Positions 48,201 to 54,336 of a stretch of 54,336 nt of DNA are shown here, piece by piece. Within the stretch, counting starts at the first letter, position 1; each line of letters opens with the position of its first letter. The notes under the pieces were generated by a model, which did not search any database, was not told where the DNA came from, and saw only the letters and a program-made list of their open reading frames with translations. This DNA is from a virus, in the IMG/VR virus record IMGVR_UViG_3300009684_000040, positions 1-54,336 of that record, one strand, 5' to 3'. The position numbers were made by a program, and so were the translations under genes.

Positions 48201-50308
48201 CGGCAGCCAAAATATCCAAAGACGCATCTATCTCAATCTCAACCTCAAAGTCCCTTTCAAACTCAATATATGAGTCAAATCGGGTTGCCAGCGTACAGAA
48301 TTCCAAGAGCGCGTCTGTATCAAAATCATCTTCATTGTCAGCTTCGAGGTCCATATCAACGTCTTCTATTGAAAACTCAACAAGCGTCTCTCGAAGCGAA
48401 TCTATCTCAAAATCTATTTCATACTCAACATCAACATCTACAAACGCTTCTGCCGCCAAAGCATCAAGAGACGCCTCGACCTCTCAATCCAAATCAATTT
48501 CGGCATCTAATTCTTCGCAGACCTCCCAGAGTCAGTCCGTTTCAAAACCTGTTAGCCAATCAAATGCCAATCAGTCAAACAAGGTTTCGCCAACAACGTC
48601 AACCTCTGGTAAATCGCTAACCGTCAACGCCTCAAAAAGCGAGTCAATTTCAAGGTCTCAGTCAGCATCGCTGTTAATGTCAACCTCGGTTTCTGTTAGC
48701 GTTTCCAAAGTAAAGAACTCAAAAAGCGAGTCCATTTCAAGGTATCAGTCAGCATCGCTGTTAATGTCAACCTCGGTTTCTGTTAGCGTTTCAGGGGTAA
48801 AGAACTCAAAAAGCATATCTGCCTCCAAATACGCTTCAGAGTCAACGTCAACTTCTATCTCAAAATCAACCAGCGTTTCAAGCGTAAAGGCCTCGAAGGC
48901 TTCGTCTGCCTCTCAAACAAAATCTTCGTCTAGTTCAAAGCCGGTCTCGTCTAGCGCATCGTCCTCTGCGGCGTCGTCATCCAAGTCTTTGCAATCATCT
49001 TCTGTAAAGCCAGTAAACTCAGAGTCCATTTCAAAGTCAGTTTCTGCGTCAATCTCGGTCTCCAACTCAAAATCAATTTCGCAGTCTAAGTCCATATCGG
49101 CTTCTAATTCCAAGTCAATTTCTTCTTCTATATCAAAATCAACGTCTATTTCCATATCAACATCCAAGTCGGTTAGTAAAAAACCCAAGGTTACAAGCAG
49201 CGGTTCTGGATCTGTTGCTCCGACATCGTCACAAACGAGTAGCGCGTCTCAGACTACGGGAACTAGCACCGGGACCTCAGTAGACAGCTCTTCAAGTGTT
49301 AGCAAATCTATTAGCGAAAGCGTATCTCAGAGCCTTAGCACTAGCATTGAAAATTCTCTTAGCACGTCAACCAGCGAATCAATCAGTACGTCAACCAGCG
49401 AATCAATCAGTACATCAATCAGCGAATCAATCAGTACGTCAATCAGCACGTCAATCAGCAACTCAATCAACACATCAGTTGACACTTCAACCAGCACCGA
49501 TGTTCAGCCGCCGCCCACTTCTTCTGTTGTCACTACGTCTGCAAGCGAAACGACGTCGGCTCCCGTAACGACTTCCCCTGCTATCACCTCTTCTGCGGTG
49601 CAGTCCTCGACCGAGACAACCTCGTCGCCACCCGTCACATCTTCGCCCGCCGTAACATCTTCGCCCGCCGTAACGTCATCGCCTGCTGTAACTTCGCCAA
49701 AGGTCACGGTACCTCTATCAAGTAGTCGACCGGCAAGCAGTGGATTTCAATTCAGCACCCCTTCAATTGCGCCAGTTACGGATTCCACGTTCTCAGATTA
49801 TGTTAGGCCTATAATTGGCGGCGCACCGGCATACAAGGGAATTTTGGATCAGTTTTTCAAGAAAGTTGAAACGGACAACCAACCGGAGGCTTCCATGCCC
49901 AAGCAAGCTTATTATGAGTATGGAGAGTCAACTCCGATTTCTGACATTATTGGCAGCAACGAAGAGGTCGCTCCAGAAGAGGAGCCTGCTTTTGCTGCTG
50001 GCGGATTAACGTCTCCCCTAAAAACCTTCTATAAGTCGGGTAAAATACGCCAGGACTTCCGCAAGGGCGATGCCGTCTCAGGGCCTGGTGATGGGCAATC
50101 TGACGACATTCCCGCGATGCTAGCGGATGGCGAGTTTGTTATTCCCGCTGACGTCGTGGCTGCCTTGGGTAACGGCTCAACTAAGGCTGGGAGCGATCAG
50201 TTGTACAAGATGATGCACGAAATTCGTAACCGTGCCAGGTCTGCCCACCCGAAGAGCCTTCCACCTAAAGCTCTGTCGCCACTTGATTACCTGAAGCGGA
50301 GAAAATAA
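42290..50308 (+). CDS. Giant serine-rich virion protein (2,672 aa)
   Basis: N-terminal 1-180: unknown. 180-280: Ala/Gly-rich hydrophobic helices (LGLALTGVGGVLGAAVGL) as in ejection or tape-measure proteins. 430-560: coiled coil. 691-790: three 38-residue tandem repeats around GDKTFKY.GEDGKEYTV. 890-1340: more hydrophobic helical segments (AYAGIIGGLTGGTIAAGVI). 1359-2404: serine-rich tract, about half Ser by eye (patterns SKSISESTS, SASTSKS). 2405-2484: Thr/Pro/Ser mucin-like stalk (PVTSSPAVTSSPAVTS). 2485-2672: globular end with AAGGLTSPLK and GPGDGQSDDIPAMLADGEFVI, a motif found at C termini of tape-measure-type proteins. It fills the tape-measure/ejection slot between GT60 and internal proteins. 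Frame is intact throughout. Confidence 0.75.
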   Translation: MATDLTVLKGELYLLNKASNNGYDNRAMGPESHINNIANILYNQYGVKSLKDIEPYWVPATPRIDGRYEMRRTGDYHHSYSRMPNGYMYDVQVPTMTSVYIPPVPAVPAHWSTTEAVNKANGKVIPIGQIGSSGEGKGYTNYKLIPVKQANGSTVFAPGQEWHDSNSFNQIAPYLFLGLALTGVGGVLGAAVGLEGAAASAFGTAAITTAISAAAGKIGDVGDVIESFAKGFAGNYLGDIVGKELGSVIDDSIGKGAAADVIKNVAVGGTRNAIQAAVDGKNLKQIQDAFEKGGASAAIPSILGQVPGYKDLSTGAQGIISTALTGKLNGKVPTAGLIQSAITATGIVADTAKSLNLNPAQERLIVSGLTNTAMALATNKPIDEALAKTLVQAGQTAFNDLGKTYAKQITAGLTDSVKDKIKTPQDLAVLVQQSSENVDQLLETISAADKRQSAIESRLAAIKSDIDPQIQSYQKAEAERNRQLTNYYDMIGSGYSVGAINDQIDKLNAATEEFNTESNALQNKWSKYEGETKSLNDELGKLKVSIPRDIQSFNDFKQNLQAAGKTLDSFNEDLKKGTEASFVSKVAPDFDANAYAKLHKINPSEAYSNWIGTGMTAPINEAEVKTMAAAAPKSVIEGLADAGDVKEGLVDSHLAYAIAASAKDQQEKAQEAIQANMQGYAKAAYEAAQTGSKTFKFIGDDGVQYTLNTPKELLPHSYQDALQTAINNGDKTFKYTGEDGKEYTVPIANNLLPKTYQDAMQAAKQRGDKTFQYLGEDGKQYTVAVPQAVQQTSIVSKTPAAVPTVYGSWNKPTLDQYEIPAGVKLATPQQVYNDRTATLMKLPDGNYAWVQVQSDRVRDQKYGTTDPDWLKANDPLAYVATLKNIPTDQLPASLQKSQPGYVKAAEALIGRVKEFAPDVAMDATAMLLNGAGDAANIFGAVASLFTGTKTENTALGKLAKNLTNLSDKAMSDDLRSAIADNVQRWNDSKGLGGSVSAIAQSIWENPVATLGFQAGSEVVSELLTGGFAGVGAKLAGKAAKGAYVADELAAKIASKTGIVMAEFPEIVSGVKGAFEDTYKDVYDTAIKNGKTDAQAAQMAAEAAYKVAGASLVTGLVVNGKNPNELSNLMFGAKPSASKQNFLDATTGLSKAYVNQVKKTGAEEAKDEFIEQLVPSSVRDLYKGANFGLSEIDPGKSLTEAAYAGIIGGLTGGTIAAGVIPARSIDDVNRNITTLTSPAMLTAIDKAQQIKPGTPSYTYDNLKAAENQIITAAHEIGVQDPEQISKIILSVQPDANINEVNKLIEADARASIEKSIKESAPTLSPSALKSAVDDNYNRLSTSIFESKDTSIATASMDPSAASSYITSRQSASTSFSLYASQQESLKPGASKSLMSSSLSASSLSAYKSSSASVSKSVADKSESTQKSLSLSSQSAQSESVSKSQSTSISSDASKSSSIEASKSSSISSVAASSSRSQSASILAEQSRSKSIQASESTSASSSKSISEVKAASISKSTSLSQSTSSSKSLSTSLSISTSSSNAAISASKAGSEAVSKSKSVSIVSNSVSVSKSISTSTSISLSQSKSVSTDQSLSRSNSTSASNSASRSISTSSYKASVDASKAESSRQSISASASRSASVLASQSLSTSKSISTSESQSASKSILLSQAQSSRDESASKSTSKSLSESTSRVSSSKASVDASTSKSISDSVSKSASTSASKSASDYASKISADSSTSKSISLSASTAASTSLSKSNLEASTSKSISESTSRVSSSKASVDASTSKSISESTSRVSSSKASVDASTSKSISESSAKSSSASKTSSPASSTPQSSSASLPSTTTDASASESASKSISLSASKEASKSQSAAALAETSASKSASISAVKASKDASISKSTSESVSKLTSKSISASSVAASNSASKSQSVSNSISKSSSISAYKSQAATTVSTTGSVNPCQSKSISYSAYQSLQESAAKISKDASISISTSKSLSNSIYESNRVASVQNSKSASVSKSSSLSASRSISTSSIENSTSVSRSESISKSISYSTSTSTNASAAKASRDASTSQSKSISASNSSQTSQSQSVSKPVSQSNANQSNKVSPTTSTSGKSLTVNASKSESISRSQSASLLMSTSVSVSVSKVKNSKSESISRYQSASLLMSTSVSVSVSGVKNSKSISASKYASESTSTSISKSTSVSSVKASKASSASQTKSSSSSKPVSSSASSSAASSSKSLQSSSVKPVNSESISKSVSASISVSNSKSISQSKSISASNSKSISSSISKSTSISISTSKSVSKKPKVTSSGSGSVAPTSSQTSSASQTTGTSTGTSVDSSSSVSKSISESVSQSLSTSIENSLSTSTSESISTSTSESISTSISESISTSISTSISNSINTSVDTSTSTDVQPPPTSSVVTTSASETTSAPVTTSPAITSSAVQSSTETTSSPPVTSSPAVTSSPAVTSSPAVTSPKVTVPLSSSRPASSGFQFSTPSIAPVTDSTFSDYVRPIIGGAPAYKGILDQFFKKVETDNQPEASMPKQAYYEYGESTPISDIIGSNEEVAPEEEPAFAAGGLTSPLKTFYKSGKIRQDFRKGDAVSGPGDGQSDDIPAMLADGEFVIPADVVAALGNGSTKAGSDQLYKMMHEIRNRARSAHPKSLPPKALSPLDYLKRRK
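44360..44660 (+). repeat. Three 114-bp tandem repeats in the giant protein
   Basis: Units begin at 44360, 44474 and 44588 (38 codons each, the last one shortened). The consensus product is GDKTFKYTGEDGKEYTV followed by a Leu/Pro/Tyr-rich helix QDALQ; aligned residues match mostly at conserved positions with synonymous drift, so this is an old duplication. Confidence 0.85.
46364..49501 (+). repeat. Serine-rich low-complexity tract
   Basis: Codons 1359-2404 of the giant protein: Ser at about every second position with Lys, Ala, Ile, Thr and Val between. Both TCN and AGY serine codons are used. Contains recent duplications: a 66-bp unit as tandem copies at 47585-47650 and 47651-47716, plus a distal copy at 47345-47410; an 87-bp unit at 48635-48721 and 48722-48808; and 24-bp units near 49365-49480 (TSTSESIS). 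Confidence 0.9.
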
Positions 50309-51324
50309 TGGGATTTCTGCAGGGCAACGCGCTCCCAAATGTCACGGAGACCCAAACCACCACCGACAAGCTGCCGGATTGGTATACCAATGTAGCGACC
50401 GGGCTGTCGTCTGTTGGTCAGGATTATCTCAAGAAAACTCCTGATCAATTAACAGCCGCCTATGACCCGATGCAAACGCTGGGTTATGGTCAGATTGAAG
50501 GTGCCGCAGGGGCCTATAAACCGGGCCTGGCAAGCGCAACTCAGACGGCCAATGCTGCCGCAGCCGGGATTACTCCTGAGCGCCTACAGCAGCTTATGAA
50601 CCCCTACACGCAGAACGTCGTGCAGGAGCTGGCGCGTCAGAGCGGATTGAGTCTACAAAGAAACATCCTCCCGCAGATCACCGGTCAGTTTGTTGGCTCG
50701 GGTGCATTGGGCTCCTCGCGTTATGCAGGCGCGCTTGGGCAGGCGATGACGGATACCGCGGCAAACTTGTCTGGTCAGCAGGGCAAGCTGCTAGAGAGCG
50801 GCTATAGCGACGCCATGAAGAGTCTGCTCCAAGAACAGCAGAATCAGGTTGCCGCAGGTAAGTTGCAGGGCGATCTGGCGGCGCAAGAGCAGGCGTTGGG
50901 ATTGACTGGTGCTAAGGCCTTGACCACCGCCGGGGCAGAGCGTCAGAAGTATGAGCAGCAGAAGCTCGAGGCGCCACTCACCGCGGCATCTAACGTCGCA
51001 GGGCTCTTGAGAGGATATACGCTGCCGAATGACAAGACTCAGACGACTGTTAAGCCGGGACAGCAGGGTCAGTTTGGTTTGAGTGACTTTGAGAAGATTG
51101 GCACCATCACATCCGTTCTTGGTGGCACTGACAAAGGCAAGTTCCTTGAGGGGCTTAAAAACGCCGGCAACAATGTTAAAGGGTATATTACTAACTTTAT
51201 TGGCAGCAATCCTCAATATAACTGGACAAATCTTTCGGGCTGGGGAAGTTATGGCACCGGGTCTGACAATCCAGAGGCAGAATTAGACACGGTTGTTTCT
51301 CCACAGGCCCTTGGTGACCGTTAA
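50308..51324 (+). CDS. Internal/ejection virion protein
   Basis: 338 residues. LPDWYTNVATGLSSVGQDY, then YDPMQTLGYGQIEGAAGAY, PYTQNVVQELARQSG and QITGQFVGSGALGSSRYAG: a helical protein I associate with ejection or DNA-injection proteins of podovirus-like phages. ATG overlaps the previous stop. Probably in the capsid core, ejected ahead of DNA. Confidence 0.72.
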   Translation: MGFLQGNALPNVTETQTTTDKLPDWYTNVATGLSSVGQDYLKKTPDQLTAAYDPMQTLGYGQIEGAAGAYKPGLASATQTANAAAAGITPERLQQLMNPYTQNVVQELARQSGLSLQRNILPQITGQFVGSGALGSSRYAGALGQAMTDTAANLSGQQGKLLESGYSDAMKSLLQEQQNQVAAGKLQGDLAAQEQALGLTGAKALTTAGAERQKYEQQKLEAPLTAASNVAGLLRGYTLPNDKTQTTVKPGQQGQFGLSDFEKIGTITSVLGGTDKGKFLEGLKNAGNNVKGYITNFIGSNPQYNWTNLSGWGSYGTGSDNPEAELDTVVSPQALGDR

Positions 51325-51332
51325 GGATCTCT

Positions 51333-53243
51333 ATGGCAACCAAGACCCCAATCATTACCGATGAAGAGCAGCAGCAGCGGCTAGACGAGGCCTATCAGCG
51401 TCTTGTTGACTCGCTTGACCAGCGCAAGAATAGAGTCTTCGACCCGACATGGATGGCCGCCGCTCAGGCTTTTGCTACGCCTTCAAAGACGGGTAGCGCA
51501 TTTGAGGCTATTGGTCGGGTCGCTGGAGCAGTCGGTAAAGCTCAAGAGGCGGAGCAGGCCCAGGAGCAGGGTATTGCTCAGAAGATGTTTGAGATTGAGC
51601 GCCAGCGGATTGAGATGGCGCAGAAGAGGAATCTATACGACGAGGCGGTTAAGATTGGAAGAGGTGAATCTGCCCCTGGTGGGTTACCGCAAGCCGCGCC
51701 GCAGCCGGCCCCACCTAGTCCCCTAGCGGCCGCAGCCCCTGGATTTTTTGAGAATCCCCAAGCTGAACCCGTAGCAAATCGACCGCAAAAGACTCAAGCC
51801 GCCGAGCCAAGGCCTGATTTCGTAACGTCACCACTACAGCAAGCGGCCGCAGCGCCTTCGCAGATCAAACAAACGCCTATTGATATGGCACCGCCCCAGC
51901 CTGCGCCTATCACCGCCGCTCCTCCTGCTGCCGCACCTTCTCCACTTTCCGCTGCATCTCCTTCTACAGCGCAAACTCCTGCCGCCTCTTTTGCTGCTGC
52001 CAACGCTGCCGCTTCAAAATACAACCTTTCTCCAGATGCGAGAAAACTGTTCTTGATGTCATTCAGGGACAGTGGTGATTACACAACGGCGATGTCAAAA
52101 GCCCAAGAATATGACAAAAAAGCTCATGAGATGGCGATTGCAGAGCGGAATGCTCTCGTCAACGAAGCCAACTCTGCTCAAAATGCAGTAAGGGTGACGA
52201 CAGGCGGCAATTTAATGCAAGTCAGTCCAACTGGAACGGTAACCCCTCTGTATCTTGGCAGCGGTAACAAAACGATTATTAACGGCAAAGAATACTTGGC
52301 AAATCCAAGGGAGATAAACGATTTAGAGATGGCTCGGCATCGCGGAAATTGGGACGAGGTTCAAAACCTTGAGGCTAAAATTTTAGGGCAAGCGGAGGCT
52401 CCTCCATCAACCCCGCCAGCTACCCCAACTGGGCCGCTTTCTGCTGCAAGCAAGCCACCTAAACCCCCCACGAAGAGGGAGTCGGTAGAGGAGGCGGCGG
52501 CAAGAATCGCAGACGAAGAAAGCAAACGGAAAATCAATGAATCGGTGAAGACTGAGCAGCTAAAAGAAGAGCAAAAGTTACAAAGAAGTATTGTTGAGTC
52601 TAAAGAGGACGCCTCATCTCAAAAACGCAACGCGGAGAGGTTGATTAAAATCTTTTCCGATAAGGGTATTCAAGAGATTCTGGGTCCGACAGCCAAGCCT
52701 GGTGTCAAAGCCGCCTTCCTTGAGATTGCTAGCAACCCGCTTGACGTTGCCGGTAACAAGGTTGCCATTACCAATCTACAGAAGGCGCTTGTTCAGTCCA
52801 AGGCTACTCAAGAGCAGATTGACAAGCTAAACGTCGCCAACTCAACGCTTCGGTTAGTCGAGCTTTCTACCGCCAAAAGCTTCCTCAAGGGTCAGGGCGC
52901 TGTGTCTAACTCTGAGCGCGAGCTGGTTGCGGAAATTAACGGCTCTGTCTACAAGGATCCGGCTAACGCCCTGTTGTATAAAGCTCAACTTGCGTTTGCT
53001 CAGGCCGACATGAAGGATCGCTACATCAAAACCTTCCAGACCTGGAAAGACAAGCACCCTGATGGCACGGTTGAGCAATTTAACCGGACCGATGCCTATA
53101 ACCAGATTGAGAGCAGTTACGGTAAGCAGCTTGAGAAAATCGGCGAGACGATTAAGCTAGGCAAGCCCGCGACGAAGACGGAGACGAAGTCAGAGACGCC
53201 AATGTCAGCCATTCGCAACGGCTTAGAATCACTTATTAAGTAA
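51333..53243 (+). CDS. Internal virion protein with coiled coils
   Basis: 636 residues. Helical N terminus (EQQQRLDEAYQRLVDSLDQR), a Pro/Ala-rich linker (AAPQPAPPSPLAAAAPG and similar, about 120-215), and a long charged helical region (RESVEEAAARIADEESKRK) to the end. Reads like a T7 gp15-type core protein; exact identity unknown. AAGGA 8 bases ahead. Confidence 0.7.
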   Translation: MATKTPIITDEEQQQRLDEAYQRLVDSLDQRKNRVFDPTWMAAAQAFATPSKTGSAFEAIGRVAGAVGKAQEAEQAQEQGIAQKMFEIERQRIEMAQKRNLYDEAVKIGRGESAPGGLPQAAPQPAPPSPLAAAAPGFFENPQAEPVANRPQKTQAAEPRPDFVTSPLQQAAAAPSQIKQTPIDMAPPQPAPITAAPPAAAPSPLSAASPSTAQTPAASFAAANAAASKYNLSPDARKLFLMSFRDSGDYTTAMSKAQEYDKKAHEMAIAERNALVNEANSAQNAVRVTTGGNLMQVSPTGTVTPLYLGSGNKTIINGKEYLANPREINDLEMARHRGNWDEVQNLEAKILGQAEAPPSTPPATPTGPLSAASKPPKPPTKRESVEEAAARIADEESKRKINESVKTEQLKEEQKLQRSIVESKEDASSQKRNAERLIKIFSDKGIQEILGPTAKPGVKAAFLEIASNPLDVAGNKVAITNLQKALVQSKATQEQIDKLNVANSTLRLVELSTAKSFLKGQGAVSNSERELVAEINGSVYKDPANALLYKAQLAFAQADMKDRYIKTFQTWKDKHPDGTVEQFNRTDAYNQIESSYGKQLEKIGETIKLGKPATKTETKSETPMSAIRNGLESLIK

Positions 53244-53253
53244 CGAGGGCGAT

Positions 53254-54336
53254 ATGGCTTTCTTCATCCAAGACCTCGACGACAACCAGAAAAAGATCGC
53301 CGCCCTTGTGTCTGCTAAGGCCGAGGAACTGGGCGTTGACAAGGATCTGGCGCTTTCTATGGCGTTTGCAGAGAGTGAGCTGCGCCACTTCAATCCGAAT
53401 GGCAAGACCGTCATGAGCCCCAAGAAAGCTGTCGGGGTCATGCAAGTTATGCCTGCAACCTCGAAGCAGTACGGATTCAACCCAAAGGATTTGCACGATC
53501 CTGAGAAGAACATCACCGCCGGGGTAACCGTCCTAAAGGATATGCTTGACAAGAGCGAAAATGACCCTATGATCGCCGCCGCCAAGTACAACTGGGGACC
53601 TAATCACGACTTCTTCAAGACCGGCGAGGGGGACATCCCGCAGGAGACCAAGGACTACCTCAAGCGCATCAAGTCCTACGGTGGCTTTGGCGGAGAGGCT
53701 CCCAGTTCAGAACAAACCCCTGCGGAACAAGCCCCACCACCAGAGGAGCCGATAGAAGTCCCCCCTGCGGCGGAGATTCCGGTCGCGCAGCCAACTGCAG
53801 AAACCCCAAAAAGTCCAGAAGAGATCCAGAAAGAGGAGGCGGAGGGGCGTAAGGATGACGTCTTAACCGCAGCAGCACTCGGCGGAACCGCGGGTCTTGG
53901 CGCTGGTTATGTACGCAAGCAGGCCACTGCAGTTGAGGATCGCATTCTGAGAGAGGAAAGGGCGAGGGCGGCCGCAGCAAGGAAGATAGCCGCGATGGAG
54001 GCTAGGGGTGCCCCTCCCAAGGCGCCTGGCAACCTTCCCGCTCCAACCCCCCCTGCGCCAGAGAAGCCTGCGCCGCTTAAGGGTGCCCAGAAATGGGTTC
54101 AGAGCCTTGGCAACGAGGTTCCCTATAAGGTTGCAGCTCAAGCCGAGACGATGGATAAGGTTAGTCCTCGAGGCGGCCAGACACTGATCAATCAGGATGC
54201 TGCTGCGATGGAGAAGATCCGGCAGATGGGAGAGGGCCGGCAGCGTCTGATTGGCGAGGGCATGGGGCAGATGATGGTCCCGCCGGAGGTCGCTGAGGAG
54301 AGGGCTAGGGCCGCCGCTGCCGCCGAGGCTAATACT
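53254..54336 (+). CDS. Lytic transglycosylase internal virion protein (3' cut by window)
   Basis: 361 codons, open to the window end. Residues 15-120 are an SLT-type lytic transglycosylase: AFAESELRHFNPNGK with catalytic Glu40, GVMQVMPATSKQYGF, AAAKYNWGP. These enzymes cut peptidoglycan during DNA entry, as the N-terminal domain of T7 gp16 does. Residues 150-200 are Pro/Glu-rich linker, a short hydrophobic helix (LTAAALGGTAGLGAGYV) follows, and the rest is Ala/Arg-rich. Its C terminus lies outside the window. Confidence 0.87.
   Translation, partial: MAFFIQDLDDNQKKIAALVSAKAEELGVDKDLALSMAFAESELRHFNPNGKTVMSPKKAVGVMQVMPATSKQYGFNPKDLHDPEKNITAGVTVLKDMLDKSENDPMIAAAKYNWGPNHDFFKTGEGDIPQETKDYLKRIKSYGGFGGEAPSSEQTPAEQAPPPEEPIEVPPAAEIPVAQPTAETPKSPEEIQKEEAEGRKDDVLTAAALGGTAGLGAGYVRKQATAVEDRILREERARAAAARKIAAMEARGAPPKAPGNLPAPTPPAPEKPAPLKGAQKWVQSLGNEVPYKVAAQAETMDKVSPRGGQTLINQDAAAMEKIRQMGEGRQRLIGEGMGQMMVPPEVAEERARAAAAAEANT

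Noticed and set aside
49502-49741. Reading the Thr/Pro/Ser stretch as a separate protein
   Set aside because: It is in frame with both flanks and no start or stop intervenes; it is the stalk of the giant protein.
1-54336. Temperate lifestyle (prophage)
   Set aside because: No integrase, excisionase, CI-type repressor or attachment site seen; absence in a partial genome is not proof, but nothing supports lysogeny.

Overview
The window is a near-continuous piece of a tailed double-stranded DNA bacteriophage genome. Almost every base is coding, genes overlap by 1-14 bases, and the order runs replication genes, small early genes, terminase, portal, scaffold, capsid, tail and fibre genes, lysis genes, then internal virion proteins. 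No integrase, repressor, RNA polymerase or DNA polymerase is visible. It looks like a lytic, podovirus-like phage, with adaptor and tubular-tail-like proteins and ejection proteins including a lytic transglycosylase. Both ends cut through genes, so the genome continues outside. Several small early proteins carry motifs I associate with phages and prophages of Burkholderiales (REDIIRMAREA..., WxGLTDED...KEKN, RYGILDDEGKVVRWVWVK). A betaproteobacterial, probably freshwater, host is therefore my inference and not a proven fact.

Layout: (1) 285-4516, leftward operon: SSB with an acidic tip, small proteins, an FkbM methyltransferase, an HTH-metallophosphoesterase and a RecB-like nuclease. It is driven by a sigma70-like promoter in the divergent gap at 4517-4644. 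(2) 4645-7142, rightward replication genes: DUF1376 protein, CHC2 zinc-finger primase fragment, DnaB/Twinkle-like helicase, RusA resolvase. (3) 7206-11527, a train of small overlapping genes, including a DpdA-like DNA transglycosylase (9875-10618) and a DUF3310 protein. Two copies of a 43-bp element (7116-7158, 11078-11120; 40 of 43 bases identical) flank it, and a strong intrinsic terminator at 11535-11562 closes it. (4) 11859-26215, packaging and head: TerS, TerL, a large polyvalent protein, portal, GroES-like co-chaperonin, scaffold, capsid and accessory virion proteins. (5) 26207-26701, an antisense HNH-AP2 homing endonuclease inserted in the structural operon. (6) 26760-41349, adaptors, several fibre/receptor-binding candidates (including a polyglycine-rich tip and a beta-propeller), a tail assembly chaperone, and an endolysin-holin cassette embedded among them. 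(7) 41336-54336, a GT60-like glycosyltransferase, a 2,672-residue protein with a stretch of roughly 1,050 Ser-rich residues, and the internal/ejection proteins, ending in a truncated lytic transglycosylase.

The most unusual feature is the GT60-like glycosyltransferase placed 3 bases before the giant serine-rich protein. The pair resembles the serine-rich-repeat glycoprotein plus glycosyltransferase loci of Gram-positive bacteria, but sits inside a phage virion operon at the place normally taken by a tape-measure or ejection protein. A glycosylated virion serine-rich protein is a testable hypothesis. The DpdA-like gene (7-deazaguanine DNA modification) without local preQ0 synthesis genes, and the phage-encoded GroES, are secondary points of interest.
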